From positions 1-54,351 of the IMG/VR virus record IMGVR_UViG_3300035670_011527: a stretch of 54,351 nt of DNA; one strand, 5' to 3'. The notes beneath the pieces are model-generated. The model worked only from the letters and a program-made list of their open reading frames with translations. It ran no database searches and was not told the origin of the DNA. The position numbers were made by a program, and so were the translations under genes. This DNA comes from a virus. Shown here one piece after another: positions 33,951-42,548 of the stretch. Position 1 is the first letter of the stretch, and each line of letters starts with the position of its first letter.

Positions 33951-35267
33951 ATGAAAAAACTGTGTATTGTATCATGTCCAATAGATACACTTTCAGGATA
34001 CGGAAGTCGTAGTAGAGATTTGGTACGTTCTTTAATAAAACTTAAAGATGACAAATGGGATATTAAAATTTTAGCTCAACGTTGGGGTAATACTCCTTGG
34101 GGAGTTTTAGATCCAGAAAAAGATATAGATCTTATTTCTCGTCTTGTTCCTAATATTCACCGCAAACCAGATGTATGGATTCAGATTACTGTTCCTAATG
34201 AATTTCAACCAGTAGGAAACATAAATATAGGTGTTACAGCAGGAATAGAAACAACTATATGTCCTCCTCAATGGATAGAGGGATGTAATAGAATGAATCT
34301 AGTATTAACTTCTAGTAATCATAGTAAAAAAGTATTTGAATCTGTTCAATTTAAAGTAGCAAATGAGCAAGGTCAACCTACTGGACAAGAAATAAAATTA
34401 ACAACTCCTGTTGAAGTATTATTTGAAGGATTTGATACTGATATTTACAAACATATTGAATCTTCTAATATTCTGCCTTCTGTAAATGATTTAATGAGTT
34501 CTGTAAAAGAAAATTTTGCTTTTCTTTTAGTAGGACATTGGTTACCTGGTAATTTAGGAGAAGATAGAAAAAATATAGGATTGACTATTAAAACATTTTT
34601 AGAAGCATTTAAAACAACAAATAATCCTCCTGCTCTTGTTATTAAAACTAGTTTAGGAACTAATAGTATAATGGATCAATCTGAAGTTAAAAAACGTATT
34701 TTTGATATTAAAAAACTAGTTCTTAAAAATTCTGAAAAATCACCTAATATTTACTTAATACATGGAGAATTAAGTGATGAAGAAATGAATCATTTATATA
34801 ATCATCCAAAAATTAAAGCACATATTAATTTAACTAAAGGTGAAGGATTTGGTCGTCCATTATTAGAAGCATCTCTATCTAAAAAACCTATAATAGCAAG
34901 TAATTGGAGTGGACATTTAGATTTTTTAAATTCTAATCATACATTTTTAGTTAAAGGAAACTTAGCACAGGTACATGAATCTGCTGTTAGGGAACAAGGA
35001 GTGATGAAAGAAGCACAATGGTTTAGTTTTAATATATCTGAAGCAAAAGATATAATGAAAGAAATTTTTAAAAATTATATAAAATATAAAGAAAAATCAA
35101 TAAGACAATATGTGCATGTTTCGAATTTTACATGGGATAAAATGACAGAATTATTAGAAACATATTTAGAAAAATATGTTAAATTACCTGAACTTGTACA
35201 ACTTAAATTACCACAACTTAAAAAGATTGAGCTTCCTAAAATTTCTAAATTAACTAAAAATGATTAA
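33951..35267 (+). CDS. Glycosyltransferase, GT-B fold
   Basis: A 438-residue transferase starting KKLCIVSCPIDTLSGYGSRS and carrying LTKGEGFGRPLLEASLSKKP and IIASNWSGHLDFL, the donor-binding pattern of GT4-type enzymes. The C-terminal ~60 residues are Lys/Leu-rich (KLPELVQLKLPQLKK), possibly a membrane-surface helix. It starts at the base after the preceding stop and overlaps the next gene by eight bases. Substrate unknown. Confidence 0.8.
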   Translation: MKKLCIVSCPIDTLSGYGSRSRDLVRSLIKLKDDKWDIKILAQRWGNTPWGVLDPEKDIDLISRLVPNIHRKPDVWIQITVPNEFQPVGNINIGVTAGIETTICPPQWIEGCNRMNLVLTSSNHSKKVFESVQFKVANEQGQPTGQEIKLTTPVEVLFEGFDTDIYKHIESSNILPSVNDLMSSVKENFAFLLVGHWLPGNLGEDRKNIGLTIKTFLEAFKTTNNPPALVIKTSLGTNSIMDQSEVKKRIFDIKKLVLKNSEKSPNIYLIHGELSDEEMNHLYNHPKIKAHINLTKGEGFGRPLLEASLSKKPIIASNWSGHLDFLNSNHTFLVKGNLAQVHESAVREQGVMKEAQWFSFNISEAKDIMKEIFKNYIKYKEKSIRQYVHVSNFTWDKMTELLETYLEKYVKLPELVQLKLPQLKKIELPKISKLTKND

Positions 35268-35694
35268 TACTAATATAATTTCTTGTCCTTGTTGCAACGA
35301 TGGAGCGTGTATTGAAACCAAAACAGAGTATATAACTTTATGGTCTTGTCAAACATGTGGTTATCAAACCAACTCCAGAATGACAGATGGAGCCGAACAT
35401 GTATTAAAATATCATTCTACTTTACCTAATTTAATGCAAGATTTAAAAAAAGAAATAAATGAATTAGTATGGTATCCTAGTGTGGTTAATCTTGAAAAAA
35501 AAGGAATGGTTTTTCCAGATGGAAAAAGCATTGATGATTGGAAATGGACAGCTATTTTAGCTGTAGAAGTACCAGAAGAAGAAAGAAATCAATTTAAAGG
35601 AGCTACTCATAAAATGGATATGACTACTTCTCAACAATTTGAAAGAATGGAGTTTATGGAAGCTCTTGATTATATTGGATTTTATAAACCTTAA
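35260..35694 (+). CDS. Zinc-ribbon hypothetical protein
   Basis: A 144-residue protein with two Cys pairs at the N-terminus, CPCCNDG and CQTCGYQT, forming a likely zinc ribbon, then an acidic C-terminal domain with DDWKWTAILAVEV. The C-terminal half resembles proteins I have seen beside phage structural or replication genes, but I cannot name it. It overlaps the upstream glycosyltransferase by eight bases. Confidence 0.6.
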   Translation: MINTNIISCPCCNDGACIETKTEYITLWSCQTCGYQTNSRMTDGAEHVLKYHSTLPNLMQDLKKEINELVWYPSVVNLEKKGMVFPDGKSIDDWKWTAILAVEVPEEERNQFKGATHKMDMTTSQQFERMEFMEALDYIGFYKP

Positions 35695-35705
35695 TTATTA
35701 AAAAA

Positions 35706-36305
35706 ATGAAAAAATCTTTATTAACATTAGTTACATTATTTGTTGTATCCCAAACAACATTTGCACAACTCCGAGATTCGGTATTGGTTGAAAAACCTAT
35801 ATTTAGAATCATGTATTCTGAAACCAAAGAACAACCACTTTGGGTAGAATATACGGTTAGAAAAATTACAAAGGGAGCAGATAGAAAGGGAATGGATTTC
35901 TTTGAAGAAAGTGATTACCATACTTCAAATAATTACGATTATGTAAGTAATGAATGGGATAAAGGACATATGGCTCCCGCTGCTCATTTTGCTGATACAA
36001 AACAAAATTTAGCACAAACATTTACATATCTAAATTCAGCACTTCAACATCAAAAATTGAATAGAGTTCAGTGGAGATTGTTAGAAGAAAAAGAAAGAGA
36101 ATGGGCTGAAGTATTTGGTGAGTTGGATGTAAGAGTGGATGTTATTTTTGATGACGTACCACAGGTGTTACCAACAGGAGCAGAAATTCCTGATGCATTC
36201 TACAAAAGAATTTATTTTCGTAGTACCCAAAAGTGGCAATGTTATTATTTCTTGAATGAACCACCTACCAAACCTTGGAATGAATACGAAGTAGAATGTA
36301 AATGA
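35706..36305 (+). CDS. Secreted DNA/RNA non-specific endonuclease (NUC1-type)
   Basis: A 199-residue nuclease with an N-terminal signal peptide (residues 1-20, ending FAQ) and the beta-beta-alpha-metal core: DKGHMAPAAHF carries the catalytic His in its D-x-GH setting, and TYLNSALQHQKLNRVQW provides the metal-binding Asn, as in Serratia-type nucleases. Export implies action in the periplasm or outside the cell, so it could degrade DNA released there or block superinfecting DNA. The signal peptide style is typical of Bacteroidetes. It overlaps the next gene by four bases. Confidence 0.82.
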   Translation: MKKSLLTLVTLFVVSQTTFAQLRDSVLVEKPIFRIMYSETKEQPLWVEYTVRKITKGADRKGMDFFEESDYHTSNNYDYVSNEWDKGHMAPAAHFADTKQNLAQTFTYLNSALQHQKLNRVQWRLLEEKEREWAEVFGELDVRVDVIFDDVPQVLPTGAEIPDAFYKRIYFRSTQKWQCYYFLNEPPTKPWNEYEVECK

Positions 36306-36925
36306 TTACTATAAGTTATGCTATTACTGTAAAAGATGAATTAAAAGAAATTCAACAACTAGTTCCTTTTCTTTTAAAGAATAAAAGACCCAAGGATGAA
36401 ATAGTTATTCTTTATGATCAAAGAAATGGTGATGAAAGAGTAGTAGATTATTTACTTGAGTATAATAAACTTCCTAATGTTCAAACATGGAGAGGTTTTT
36501 TTGATAATCATTTTGCAGAATGGAAAAATAAACTTACAGAATATTGTAAAAATGATTATATATTCCAGATAGATGCAGACGAAATACCTCATATATCTTT
36601 ATTACAAAATCTTCCAATAATACTAGAAGACAATAACATAGATTTGATATTAGTTCCTAGAGTAAATACTGTAGAAGGAATCACACAAGAACATATTAAT
36701 AAATGGGGTTGGAGAATAAATGAAAATAATTGGATTAATTATCCGGATTATCAATTTCGTGTTTATAAAAACATTTCAACAATTAAATGGGTAAATAAAG
36801 TGCATGAAAGACTTGAGGGATATGAAAATATTTCGTATCTTCCTGCTGAAGAAGAATGGAGTTTATATCATCCCAAAACAATAGAACGCCAAGAAAAACA
36901 AAATAATTATTATAATACCTTATGA
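36302..36925 (+). CDS. Glycosyltransferase family 2-like (GT-A)
   Basis: A 207-residue transferase. DEIVILYDQRNGDERV gives the nucleotide-binding start, and DYIFQIDADEIPH provides a D-x-D type metal site. The later HERLEGYENI and YHPKTIERQ fit the C-terminal region of small GT2 enzymes acting on LPS-like acceptors. It overlaps the next gene by four bases. Substrate unknown. Confidence 0.72.
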   Translation: MITISYAITVKDELKEIQQLVPFLLKNKRPKDEIVILYDQRNGDERVVDYLLEYNKLPNVQTWRGFFDNHFAEWKNKLTEYCKNDYIFQIDADEIPHISLLQNLPIILEDNNIDLILVPRVNTVEGITQEHINKWGWRINENNWINYPDYQFRVYKNISTIKWVNKVHERLEGYENISYLPAEEEWSLYHPKTIERQEKQNNYYNTL

Positions 36926-37350
36926 GAAAATATTTACCTACATTAAGTGAACTAATAGATAGATTAAGCATTGTACAACTAAAAGAAGTTTTTATAGTTG
37001 AACATAAAAATGAATATGCTCAAGAAATAAAAGATATTATCCATGATATCAATGAAATTATTTCAGAATCTAAAGATTTAACTATTGACGGAGATTTTAT
37101 AAGGGCAATTATTGTTTTATCACAGATGAATTTACATATATGGCATAATGAATCTAATTATAGAAAAGGTATAAGAGATGGTAATAATTTAGAATTAACC
37201 CATGGATTAAATGGAATTAGAAATACTGCTAAAAATAAAATTCAAGAAAAAGTCGGTGGTAGAAAAGATTATAAAATAGATTGTTTAGCAGCTGAATTCA
37301 AAGATTGGGAAATAAGTTGGAAGGATAATTTAAATAATGATAATAGGTAA
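36922..37350 (+). CDS. Hypothetical protein of glycan clusters
   Basis: A 142-residue protein with TLSELIDRLSIVQLKEVF, a motif I associate with small proteins found beside glycosylation genes in phages and bacteria, and a C-terminal half with GIRDGNNLEL and KIDCLAAEF. No enzymatic motif is visible. It overlaps both neighbours, indicating a single operon with the transferases. Confidence 0.55.
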   Translation: MRKYLPTLSELIDRLSIVQLKEVFIVEHKNEYAQEIKDIIHDINEIISESKDLTIDGDFIRAIIVLSQMNLHIWHNESNYRKGIRDGNNLELTHGLNGIRNTAKNKIQEKVGGRKDYKIDCLAAEFKDWEISWKDNLNNDNR

Positions 37351-37840
37351 TGGTAGTATAGCTAGTGTTCTTCCAAATAGAGAAGACCTAGTATTTTTTG
37401 CATCTGGAGTAAGTAATAGTTCATGTATTGATGAAAAAGAATATGAACGTGAGTTTAATCTATTAAAAACAGTTCCTATCGATCAACATATAGTATATTT
37501 TTCTAATTTAGGAATATATTATAAAAAAGATAGATATACTCAGCATAAAATAGATATTGAAGAATATATTAGAACTAATTATTATAGTTATACTATTGTT
37601 AGAATAGAAGTTTGTGAATGGGTAAAAACTCCTAATACTATTTTAAATTTTTTTAAAAGACAATTAAATGAAGGTATAGAACCCATTATTCAAGATACAA
37701 CCAGATATGTTTTAAGTTTAAATGAATTTTTATATTGGATAAATATGATAAAAGCAGGAGTAAAAAATGAAATGAATATATTGGGTAGGAAAATGACTAT
37801 ATCTCAAATAGTTGAAGATATAAAACAAGGAAAATTATGA
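37337..37840 (+). CDS. Short NAD-binding sugar reductase-like protein
   Basis: A 167-residue Rossmann-like protein: MIIGNGSIAS opens the nucleotide-binding strand, DLVFFASGVSNSSC follows, and VYFSNLGIYYKKDRYTQHK reads like the S-x10-Y-x3-K region of short-chain sugar epimerases (Tyr and Lys in YTQHK). It is only about half the length of full epimerases. It may act on a nucleotide sugar of the surrounding cluster. The match is by pattern only. Confidence 0.6.
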   Translation: MIIGNGSIASVLPNREDLVFFASGVSNSSCIDEKEYEREFNLLKTVPIDQHIVYFSNLGIYYKKDRYTQHKIDIEEYIRTNYYSYTIVRIEVCEWVKTPNTILNFFKRQLNEGIEPIIQDTTRYVLSLNEFLYWINMIKAGVKNEMNILGRKMTISQIVEDIKQGKL

Positions 37841-38757
37841 CCAAAATTAAATTATATTATTTAATAATGCCTTGGCAGATAGATTATGCCTTATTATCAT
37901 TTAGTCAATTTAAAAGATCAAAATATCACTTACCAGAAGACATAGAAATAACAATAGATACTCATTTAAATTTATCTAATTACATAGTTGATTGGGATAA
38001 TAGCCAATTATCTAAAGAGTTTTTTATTAAAAAATATAATGATTTAGCAATTCTATTAAAAGACTATAAACATAATAATATCATATATGAAGGAGATGAT
38101 AATTATGGGTTATTAGATATGCAAAAGCAAGCCTATGGTAAAGAATTTGATTATTATATTTCTACTTGCCCCGATATCTATTTTAGTGAATATTTATTAT
38201 TCTATCTTATAGAATCAGCTAAATTAGTAAAAAATAAATATTTTGTTATTACTCCAGAAATTCATAAAATGTGGGATTGGACATGGGATGAAATAACTAA
38301 TGATCTTTATAAAGATATTCCTTATGATAAATGGAATTCTCCAGATATATTTGATATTGAATATAATTTGAAAAATAATAACAAAGATAGAACCTTAGAA
38401 CCAACTGAAAAAAGTAAATGGGCAATATGGTTTGATATTTGTAATAAGGCTTTTTACGAAGATTTATGTCCTCTTCATGATGATTGGATTGGTTATGGTC
38501 CTTGGGATTGGTATTCAATGATGCTATCAGAATATGCAAAAAATAAAGGCGTTGACTTTCAACAGTATGTTTTACGAGGTGAAACTATCTTTGAGTATTC
38601 TACTGGTCCTTTAAAAGATAGAAATTTTACTAGTTCTTATAAAGATTTTTTAAAAATTAAAGTAGGAGCAAATGAACAAAGAAAAAAATTTGAAGCTCGA
38701 ATGGAAGAATATCTTCAAAAAGGTATCCAAATGATTAAAGATAAAAATATAATATGA
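37837..38757 (+). CDS. Probable glycosyltransferase-like protein
   Basis: A 306-residue protein rich in Tyr, Asp and Trp. ISTCPDIYFSEYLLFY near residue 110 and HDDWIGYGPWDWYSMM near 213 are its distinctive parts. A GT-A-like assignment rests on overall look and its place between transferases; no D-x-D context convinces me. It overlaps its neighbours by four bases on both sides. Confidence 0.45.
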   Translation: MTKIKLYYLIMPWQIDYALLSFSQFKRSKYHLPEDIEITIDTHLNLSNYIVDWDNSQLSKEFFIKKYNDLAILLKDYKHNNIIYEGDDNYGLLDMQKQAYGKEFDYYISTCPDIYFSEYLLFYLIESAKLVKNKYFVITPEIHKMWDWTWDEITNDLYKDIPYDKWNSPDIFDIEYNLKNNNKDRTLEPTEKSKWAIWFDICNKAFYEDLCPLHDDWIGYGPWDWYSMMLSEYAKNKGVDFQQYVLRGETIFEYSTGPLKDRNFTSSYKDFLKIKVGANEQRKKFEARMEEYLQKGIQMIKDKNII

Positions 38758-39389
38758 TTACAGAAAGCTATTTAGGAGAAACTATTGATAAATTAATCTC
38801 CTTTTTCAAATTAAATATTAAAGGAGTTTTACATGTTGGTGCTCATCAATGTGAAGAACAAAATGTGTATTTAAAGCATATTTTTAAAGAAAATATATAT
38901 TGGATAGAAGCTATAGATAGTTTAGTTGAAAAAAATCTTCAAGAAAATCCAGAATTAAATATAATAAATGAATGTATAGGAGAAGAGGATGGTAAAAATG
39001 TTATATTTAATATATCTAATAATACTTTAAGTTCATCTATTTTAAAATTAGGTGAGCATAAAAATATTCATCCTAATGTAAAAATTGTTGATTTTTTAAA
39101 TAAAAAAACTAAAACTCTTAAAACAATCATAATAGAAAATAATTTAAAAGATAGATTTAATTTATTAGTATTAGATTTACAAGGAGCAGAATTAATGGCA
39201 TTAAAAGGTTTAGGAAATATGTTAGAAGATTTTGATTTTATTTTTACAGAAGTAAACGAAAAAGAAATTTATATAAATTGTGCATTATTAGAAGATTTAG
39301 ACGATTATTTAAAAGGTTTTAATTTTAATAGAAAATATTTAAACACACTTAACAATTATGGAAATGCATTATACATCAAAAAACATTGA
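38754..39389 (+). CDS. FkbM-family methyltransferase
   Basis: A 211-residue SAM-dependent methyltransferase. GVLHVGAHQCEEQNVY is the FkbM SAM-binding start, WIEAIDSL the acidic second strand, and LLVLDLQGAELMALKG the family-specific G-x-E motif. FkbM enzymes often O-methylate sugars, which suits the glycan block. The C-terminal 30 bases overlap the oxygenase gene. Confidence 0.85.
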   Translation: MITESYLGETIDKLISFFKLNIKGVLHVGAHQCEEQNVYLKHIFKENIYWIEAIDSLVEKNLQENPELNIINECIGEEDGKNVIFNISNNTLSSSILKLGEHKNIHPNVKIVDFLNKKTKTLKTIIIENNLKDRFNLLVLDLQGAELMALKGLGNMLEDFDFIFTEVNEKEIYINCALLEDLDDYLKGFNFNRKYLNTLNNYGNALYIKKH

Positions 39390-39981
39390 AGAATTAAATA
39401 CTAAAGGACTTACTCATATAGATAATGTTTTACCTTTAGATTTAGCTAATCAGATATATGAACTTTATGAAAAAGAAACCGAATGGTCTCTCATAGACCA
39501 GGTTAGGCCACATCATTATAATCATGTTTTTAAATCACCTAATCCTTATCTACCTCATGAAGATGAAGCATACTCTGCTAGATTTAGTAGATCAAATATT
39601 TTGGAGAACAACGAAATTATTAAAGATATTTTTAATAAACATTTATTTCCTTTTGCTAAAACACTTTCTCCTTTTGAAATTAATGAATATGATATAAGAT
39701 GTTATAAATTAGATTCTGGAGATCATTATCGAACTCATATTGACGATTATGCTGGTTCTATTAATATGATATATTATGTTAACAAAAATTGGAGATGGGA
39801 TTGGGGTGGTATTTTAAATGTTTTATCTCATGATGATTTAGATTTTTGTGAATCTATATTTCCTCGATTTAATAGAATTACTTTATTAAATAATAAAATA
39901 TTTAGAGCCCCCCATTTTGTTAGTACTATTGAACAATATGCTCAGAATCCTCGATATACTATTGTATCTTTTAATAAATAA
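39358..39981 (+). CDS. 2-oxoglutarate/Fe(II)-dependent oxygenase-like
   Basis: A 207-residue prolyl-4-hydroxylase-type oxygenase. The iron-binding H-x-D is in YRTHIDDYAG, the distal His is in APHFVSTI, and the 2-oxoglutarate-binding Arg is in PRYTIVSF. INMIYYVNKNWRWDWGG fits the double-stranded beta helix strand. The likely start is the ATG at 39358, or the ATG six bases later, inside the methyltransferase gene. A role in hydroxylating a sugar or a protein is inferred from neighbours. Confidence 0.8.
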   Translation: MEMHYTSKNIEELNTKGLTHIDNVLPLDLANQIYELYEKETEWSLIDQVRPHHYNHVFKSPNPYLPHEDEAYSARFSRSNILENNEIIKDIFNKHLFPFAKTLSPFEINEYDIRCYKLDSGDHYRTHIDDYAGSINMIYYVNKNWRWDWGGILNVLSHDDLDFCESIFPRFNRITLLNNKIFRAPHFVSTIEQYAQNPRYTIVSFNK

Positions 39982-39984
39982 TAT

Positions 39985-40872
39985 ATGATTGTGTTTTCTA
40001 ATTTTAGAGATTCTAAAACAGATCCATATATGGTTTTTATACAAGAACAGTATAAAGATAAGCCATTTACTTTTTGGTATGATAAATTTCCAGAAAATTT
40101 AGATCAATTAAAATATAACCCATATAATTTTTTATTTTTACATGAACCCGATGAATTTTTTGGTTTTCATAAATATGCTTTAAACCATCATTCTTACTTT
40201 TCAGCAATACTAACATGGAATAATCTATTGTTACATAATTTAAATAATGCAATTAATTTTACTTATAATGGGCAAACATTAGATAATGAATATATTACAC
40301 AGAATCATGATTTGAAAGAATTTAATGTATCTTTTTTATGTGGAACTAAAAATTTAGTTGAAGGACATCATTTAAGACAAAAAATATATAAATTAGAAGA
40401 TTTAGTAAAAATACCTAAAAAATGGTATTATGTGTTAGAAGATTATGATTTTGAAAATAATGCTCGTCCAGGATATTCTGATTATTCTAAAGATTTATCT
40501 CATATTCCAAATGGAATAGATCCTATTGGGTATGGTAGAAGAGTTTTATTTAATAATTCTATGTTTAATATCGTTGTTGAAAATGTAAAATATAATAATT
40601 GGTATAATAAAATAGGAGATAATTTTGTTTCTAAAACTATCCCCATTTACTGGGGATGCCCTAATATAAAAGAATTTGGTTATGATGAAAGAGGAATTAT
40701 TAGATTTGAAAATGAAAAAGAATTATTAGATATTATAAATAATTTGACTTCTCAAGATTATTTTAATAAATTAGAATATATTGAACATAATTACAATGTT
40801 GCAGTAGTTGATACTTTTGAAAATAATATTACTCAATTTTTTGATCAATTTTGTATTTTAAATAATTTATGA
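39985..40872 (+). CDS. GT10 fucosyltransferase-like glycosyltransferase
   Basis: A 295-residue enzyme. The C-terminal region FNIVVENVKYNNWY followed by VSKTIPIYWGCPNI is the conserved GT10 (alpha-1,3/4-fucosyltransferase) donor motif, in which E-N and the K-x-I-P-x-x-x-G pattern bind GDP-fucose. GDP-linked deoxysugar enzymes lie downstream, so the donor could be a GDP-6-deoxyhexose and not fucose itself. The start follows the oxygenase by three bases, and the end overlaps the epimerase by four. Confidence 0.78.
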   Translation: MIVFSNFRDSKTDPYMVFIQEQYKDKPFTFWYDKFPENLDQLKYNPYNFLFLHEPDEFFGFHKYALNHHSYFSAILTWNNLLLHNLNNAINFTYNGQTLDNEYITQNHDLKEFNVSFLCGTKNLVEGHHLRQKIYKLEDLVKIPKKWYYVLEDYDFENNARPGYSDYSKDLSHIPNGIDPIGYGRRVLFNNSMFNIVVENVKYNNWYNKIGDNFVSKTIPIYWGCPNIKEFGYDERGIIRFENEKELLDIINNLTSQDYFNKLEYIEHNYNVAVVDTFENNITQFFDQFCILNNL

Positions 40873-41345
40873 TATTTCCTGAAGTAAAAATATTTCAACC
40901 AGATGTTTTCGAAGATTTTAGAGGAGAATTATTCACTCTATTTAAACAAGAAGACCATGATTTAGTTTTTAATCATGATAAAGTATCTATTTCAAAACAA
41001 TATGTTTTACGAGGATTACATGGTGATCACAAATCATGGAAACTAGTTACATGTTTAGCAGGTGAAATATATTTTGTAATAGTAGATAATAGATCCGATT
41101 CTCCTAATTATTTAAAATGGGATTGGACGATACTTACAGCAAAAAATAGACGTTCAGTATTAATTCCCCCTATGTTTGCTAATGGACATTACATTATTAG
41201 TAAAGAAGCTACATTTTTTTATAAATGGTCATATAAAGGTGATTATCCAGATGTAAAAGATCAATTTACTTTAAAATGGGATGATCCCAATATAGGAATT
41301 CATTGGCCTATTTCTGATCCAATATTATCTAAAAGGGATAAATAA
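40869..41345 (+). CDS. RmlC-like sugar 3,5-epimerase
   Basis: A 158-residue cupin-fold protein. YVLRGLHGD has the catalytic His position of RmlC, LVTCLAGEIYFVIVDNR the central strands, and VLIPPMFANGHYI the substrate-side segment. It looks like dTDP-4-keto-6-deoxyhexose epimerases, though a GDP-sugar or a different substrate is possible. A 41-base AT-rich gap follows. Confidence 0.8.
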   Translation: MIFPEVKIFQPDVFEDFRGELFTLFKQEDHDLVFNHDKVSISKQYVLRGLHGDHKSWKLVTCLAGEIYFVIVDNRSDSPNYLKWDWTILTAKNRRSVLIPPMFANGHYIISKEATFFYKWSYKGDYPDVKDQFTLKWDDPNIGIHWPISDPILSKRDK

Positions 41346-41371
41346 TATTTGGAAATTAACTTAAAATTTAT

Positions 41372-41377
41372 TATATT
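41372..41377 (+). promoter_or_regulatory. Possible -10 element before thiamine enzyme gene
   Basis: TATATT lies nine bases before the ATG at 41387, in one of the few gaps of the glycan block, between stretches of A and T. It repeats the core found before genes at 9565, 27075 and 52516. The AT-rich context makes chance occurrence possible. Confidence 0.25.
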
Positions 41378-41386
41378 TAATTAAAT

Positions 41387-42013
41387 ATGAATATTCCAAA
41401 ACACTATACTAAAGTTAGAGATATAGATCTTACACCAAATGATCTTATTTCTTTTGAAGATAAAGTAAAAAATGCTTATGAGACTGCTCAAGTGAGAGGT
41501 CCTGTACACTTATCAAAAAATAATGAAGAACAATTAATAGAGTTATTTCAATATATTCATCCTAAAGATTGGGTGTTATCAGCATGGAGAAATCATTATC
41601 ATGCTTTGCTTCATGGAATAGATCCTGATAAATTGTTTGAATGGATTAGTGAAGGTAGAAGTATGGGTATAAATAATGTTAATCCTAATTTTTATGCTTC
41701 ATCTATTGTTGGAGGTATTATTCCCATATCTTTAGGAATAGCCGCAGGATTAAAAAGATCAAATTCTTCACAAAGAGTATGGTGTTTTATAGGTGATATG
41801 ACTATGGAAACAGGAGTATTTTGGGAAGCATATAAATATTCTCAAAATATGAATTTACCTCTTCAGTTTGTAGTAGAAGACAATAATTTAAGTGTTCATA
41901 CTCCAACAGATATAGCTTGGGGTAAAAGAATGGATGTTCCTCCAAATGTAATTTATTATCAATATAAAATGTCCTATCCCCATCATGGAACAGGTAAATG
42001 GGTAAACTTTTAA
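41387..42013 (+). CDS. Thiamine-diphosphate enzyme, E1 alpha-like (PP) subunit
   Basis: A 208-residue subunit resembling the TPP-binding half of E1 alpha dehydrogenases or split transketolases. The motif starts at IGDMTMETGVFWEAYKYSQ and ends in VVEDNNLSVHT, giving GD-x(~27)-NN. Position five bases ahead of the Pyr-domain partner makes a two-gene enzyme. No lipoyl E2 or E3 gene is present, so it probably does a carbon-carbon bond reaction on a sugar rather than oxidative decarboxylation. It is ~100 residues shorter than E1 alpha. Confidence 0.75.
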   Translation: MNIPKHYTKVRDIDLTPNDLISFEDKVKNAYETAQVRGPVHLSKNNEEQLIELFQYIHPKDWVLSAWRNHYHALLHGIDPDKLFEWISEGRSMGINNVNPNFYASSIVGGIIPISLGIAAGLKRSNSSQRVWCFIGDMTMETGVFWEAYKYSQNMNLPLQFVVEDNNLSVHTPTDIAWGKRMDVPPNVIYYQYKMSYPHHGTGKWVNF

Positions 42014-42017
42014 AAAT

Positions 42018-42548
42018 ATGAAATACAGAGAAGAATTAATAAGATCAATGGAATGGTTAGCCACTAAACCAGATATTGTATTTACAGGTCAAGCTATAGG
42101 AATGTCAGGTCATGCTATTTCTGGTACTGTATCTACTGTTCCTCAAGATAAAAGAATAGAATTACCAGTATTTGAAGAAACCCAATTAGGAATGGCTACA
42201 GGAATGGCTTTAACAGGATGGGTTCCTGTTACTGCTTATCCTCGTTTTGATTTTTTTATTTTATCTTTAAATCAATTAGTTAACCATTTAGATAAAATAC
42301 AAGACATGTCTAAAGGAGACATGAAACCCAAAGTGATTATTCGAGTAGCTATAGGTTCTAAAATTCCATTCAGTGCAGGTCCTCAACATACTCAAGATCA
42401 TACTGAAGCAATACGTAAAATGCTTACTGAAGTAGAAGTAGTAGAATTAATAGAACCTGAAGATATTTTTCCTGCTTTTGAAAAAGCTTATAATAGCGAT
42501 AAATCAACTTTAATTATTGAACATAGTGAATATTATGGAAGTAAATAA
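42018..42548 (+). CDS. Thiamine-diphosphate enzyme, E1 beta-like (Pyr) subunit
   Basis: A 176-residue partner of the preceding subunit. FEETQLGMATGMALTGWVPV carries the catalytic Glu that activates thiamine, followed by YPRFDFFILSLNQLVNHLDK and the HTQDHTE segment typical of E1 beta/transketolase Pyr domains. The usual C-terminal transketolase domain is missing. It overlaps the next gene by 14 bases. Confidence 0.75.
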   Translation: MKYREELIRSMEWLATKPDIVFTGQAIGMSGHAISGTVSTVPQDKRIELPVFEETQLGMATGMALTGWVPVTAYPRFDFFILSLNQLVNHLDKIQDMSKGDMKPKVIIRVAIGSKIPFSAGPQHTQDHTEAIRKMLTEVEVVELIEPEDIFPAFEKAYNSDKSTLIIEHSEYYGSK

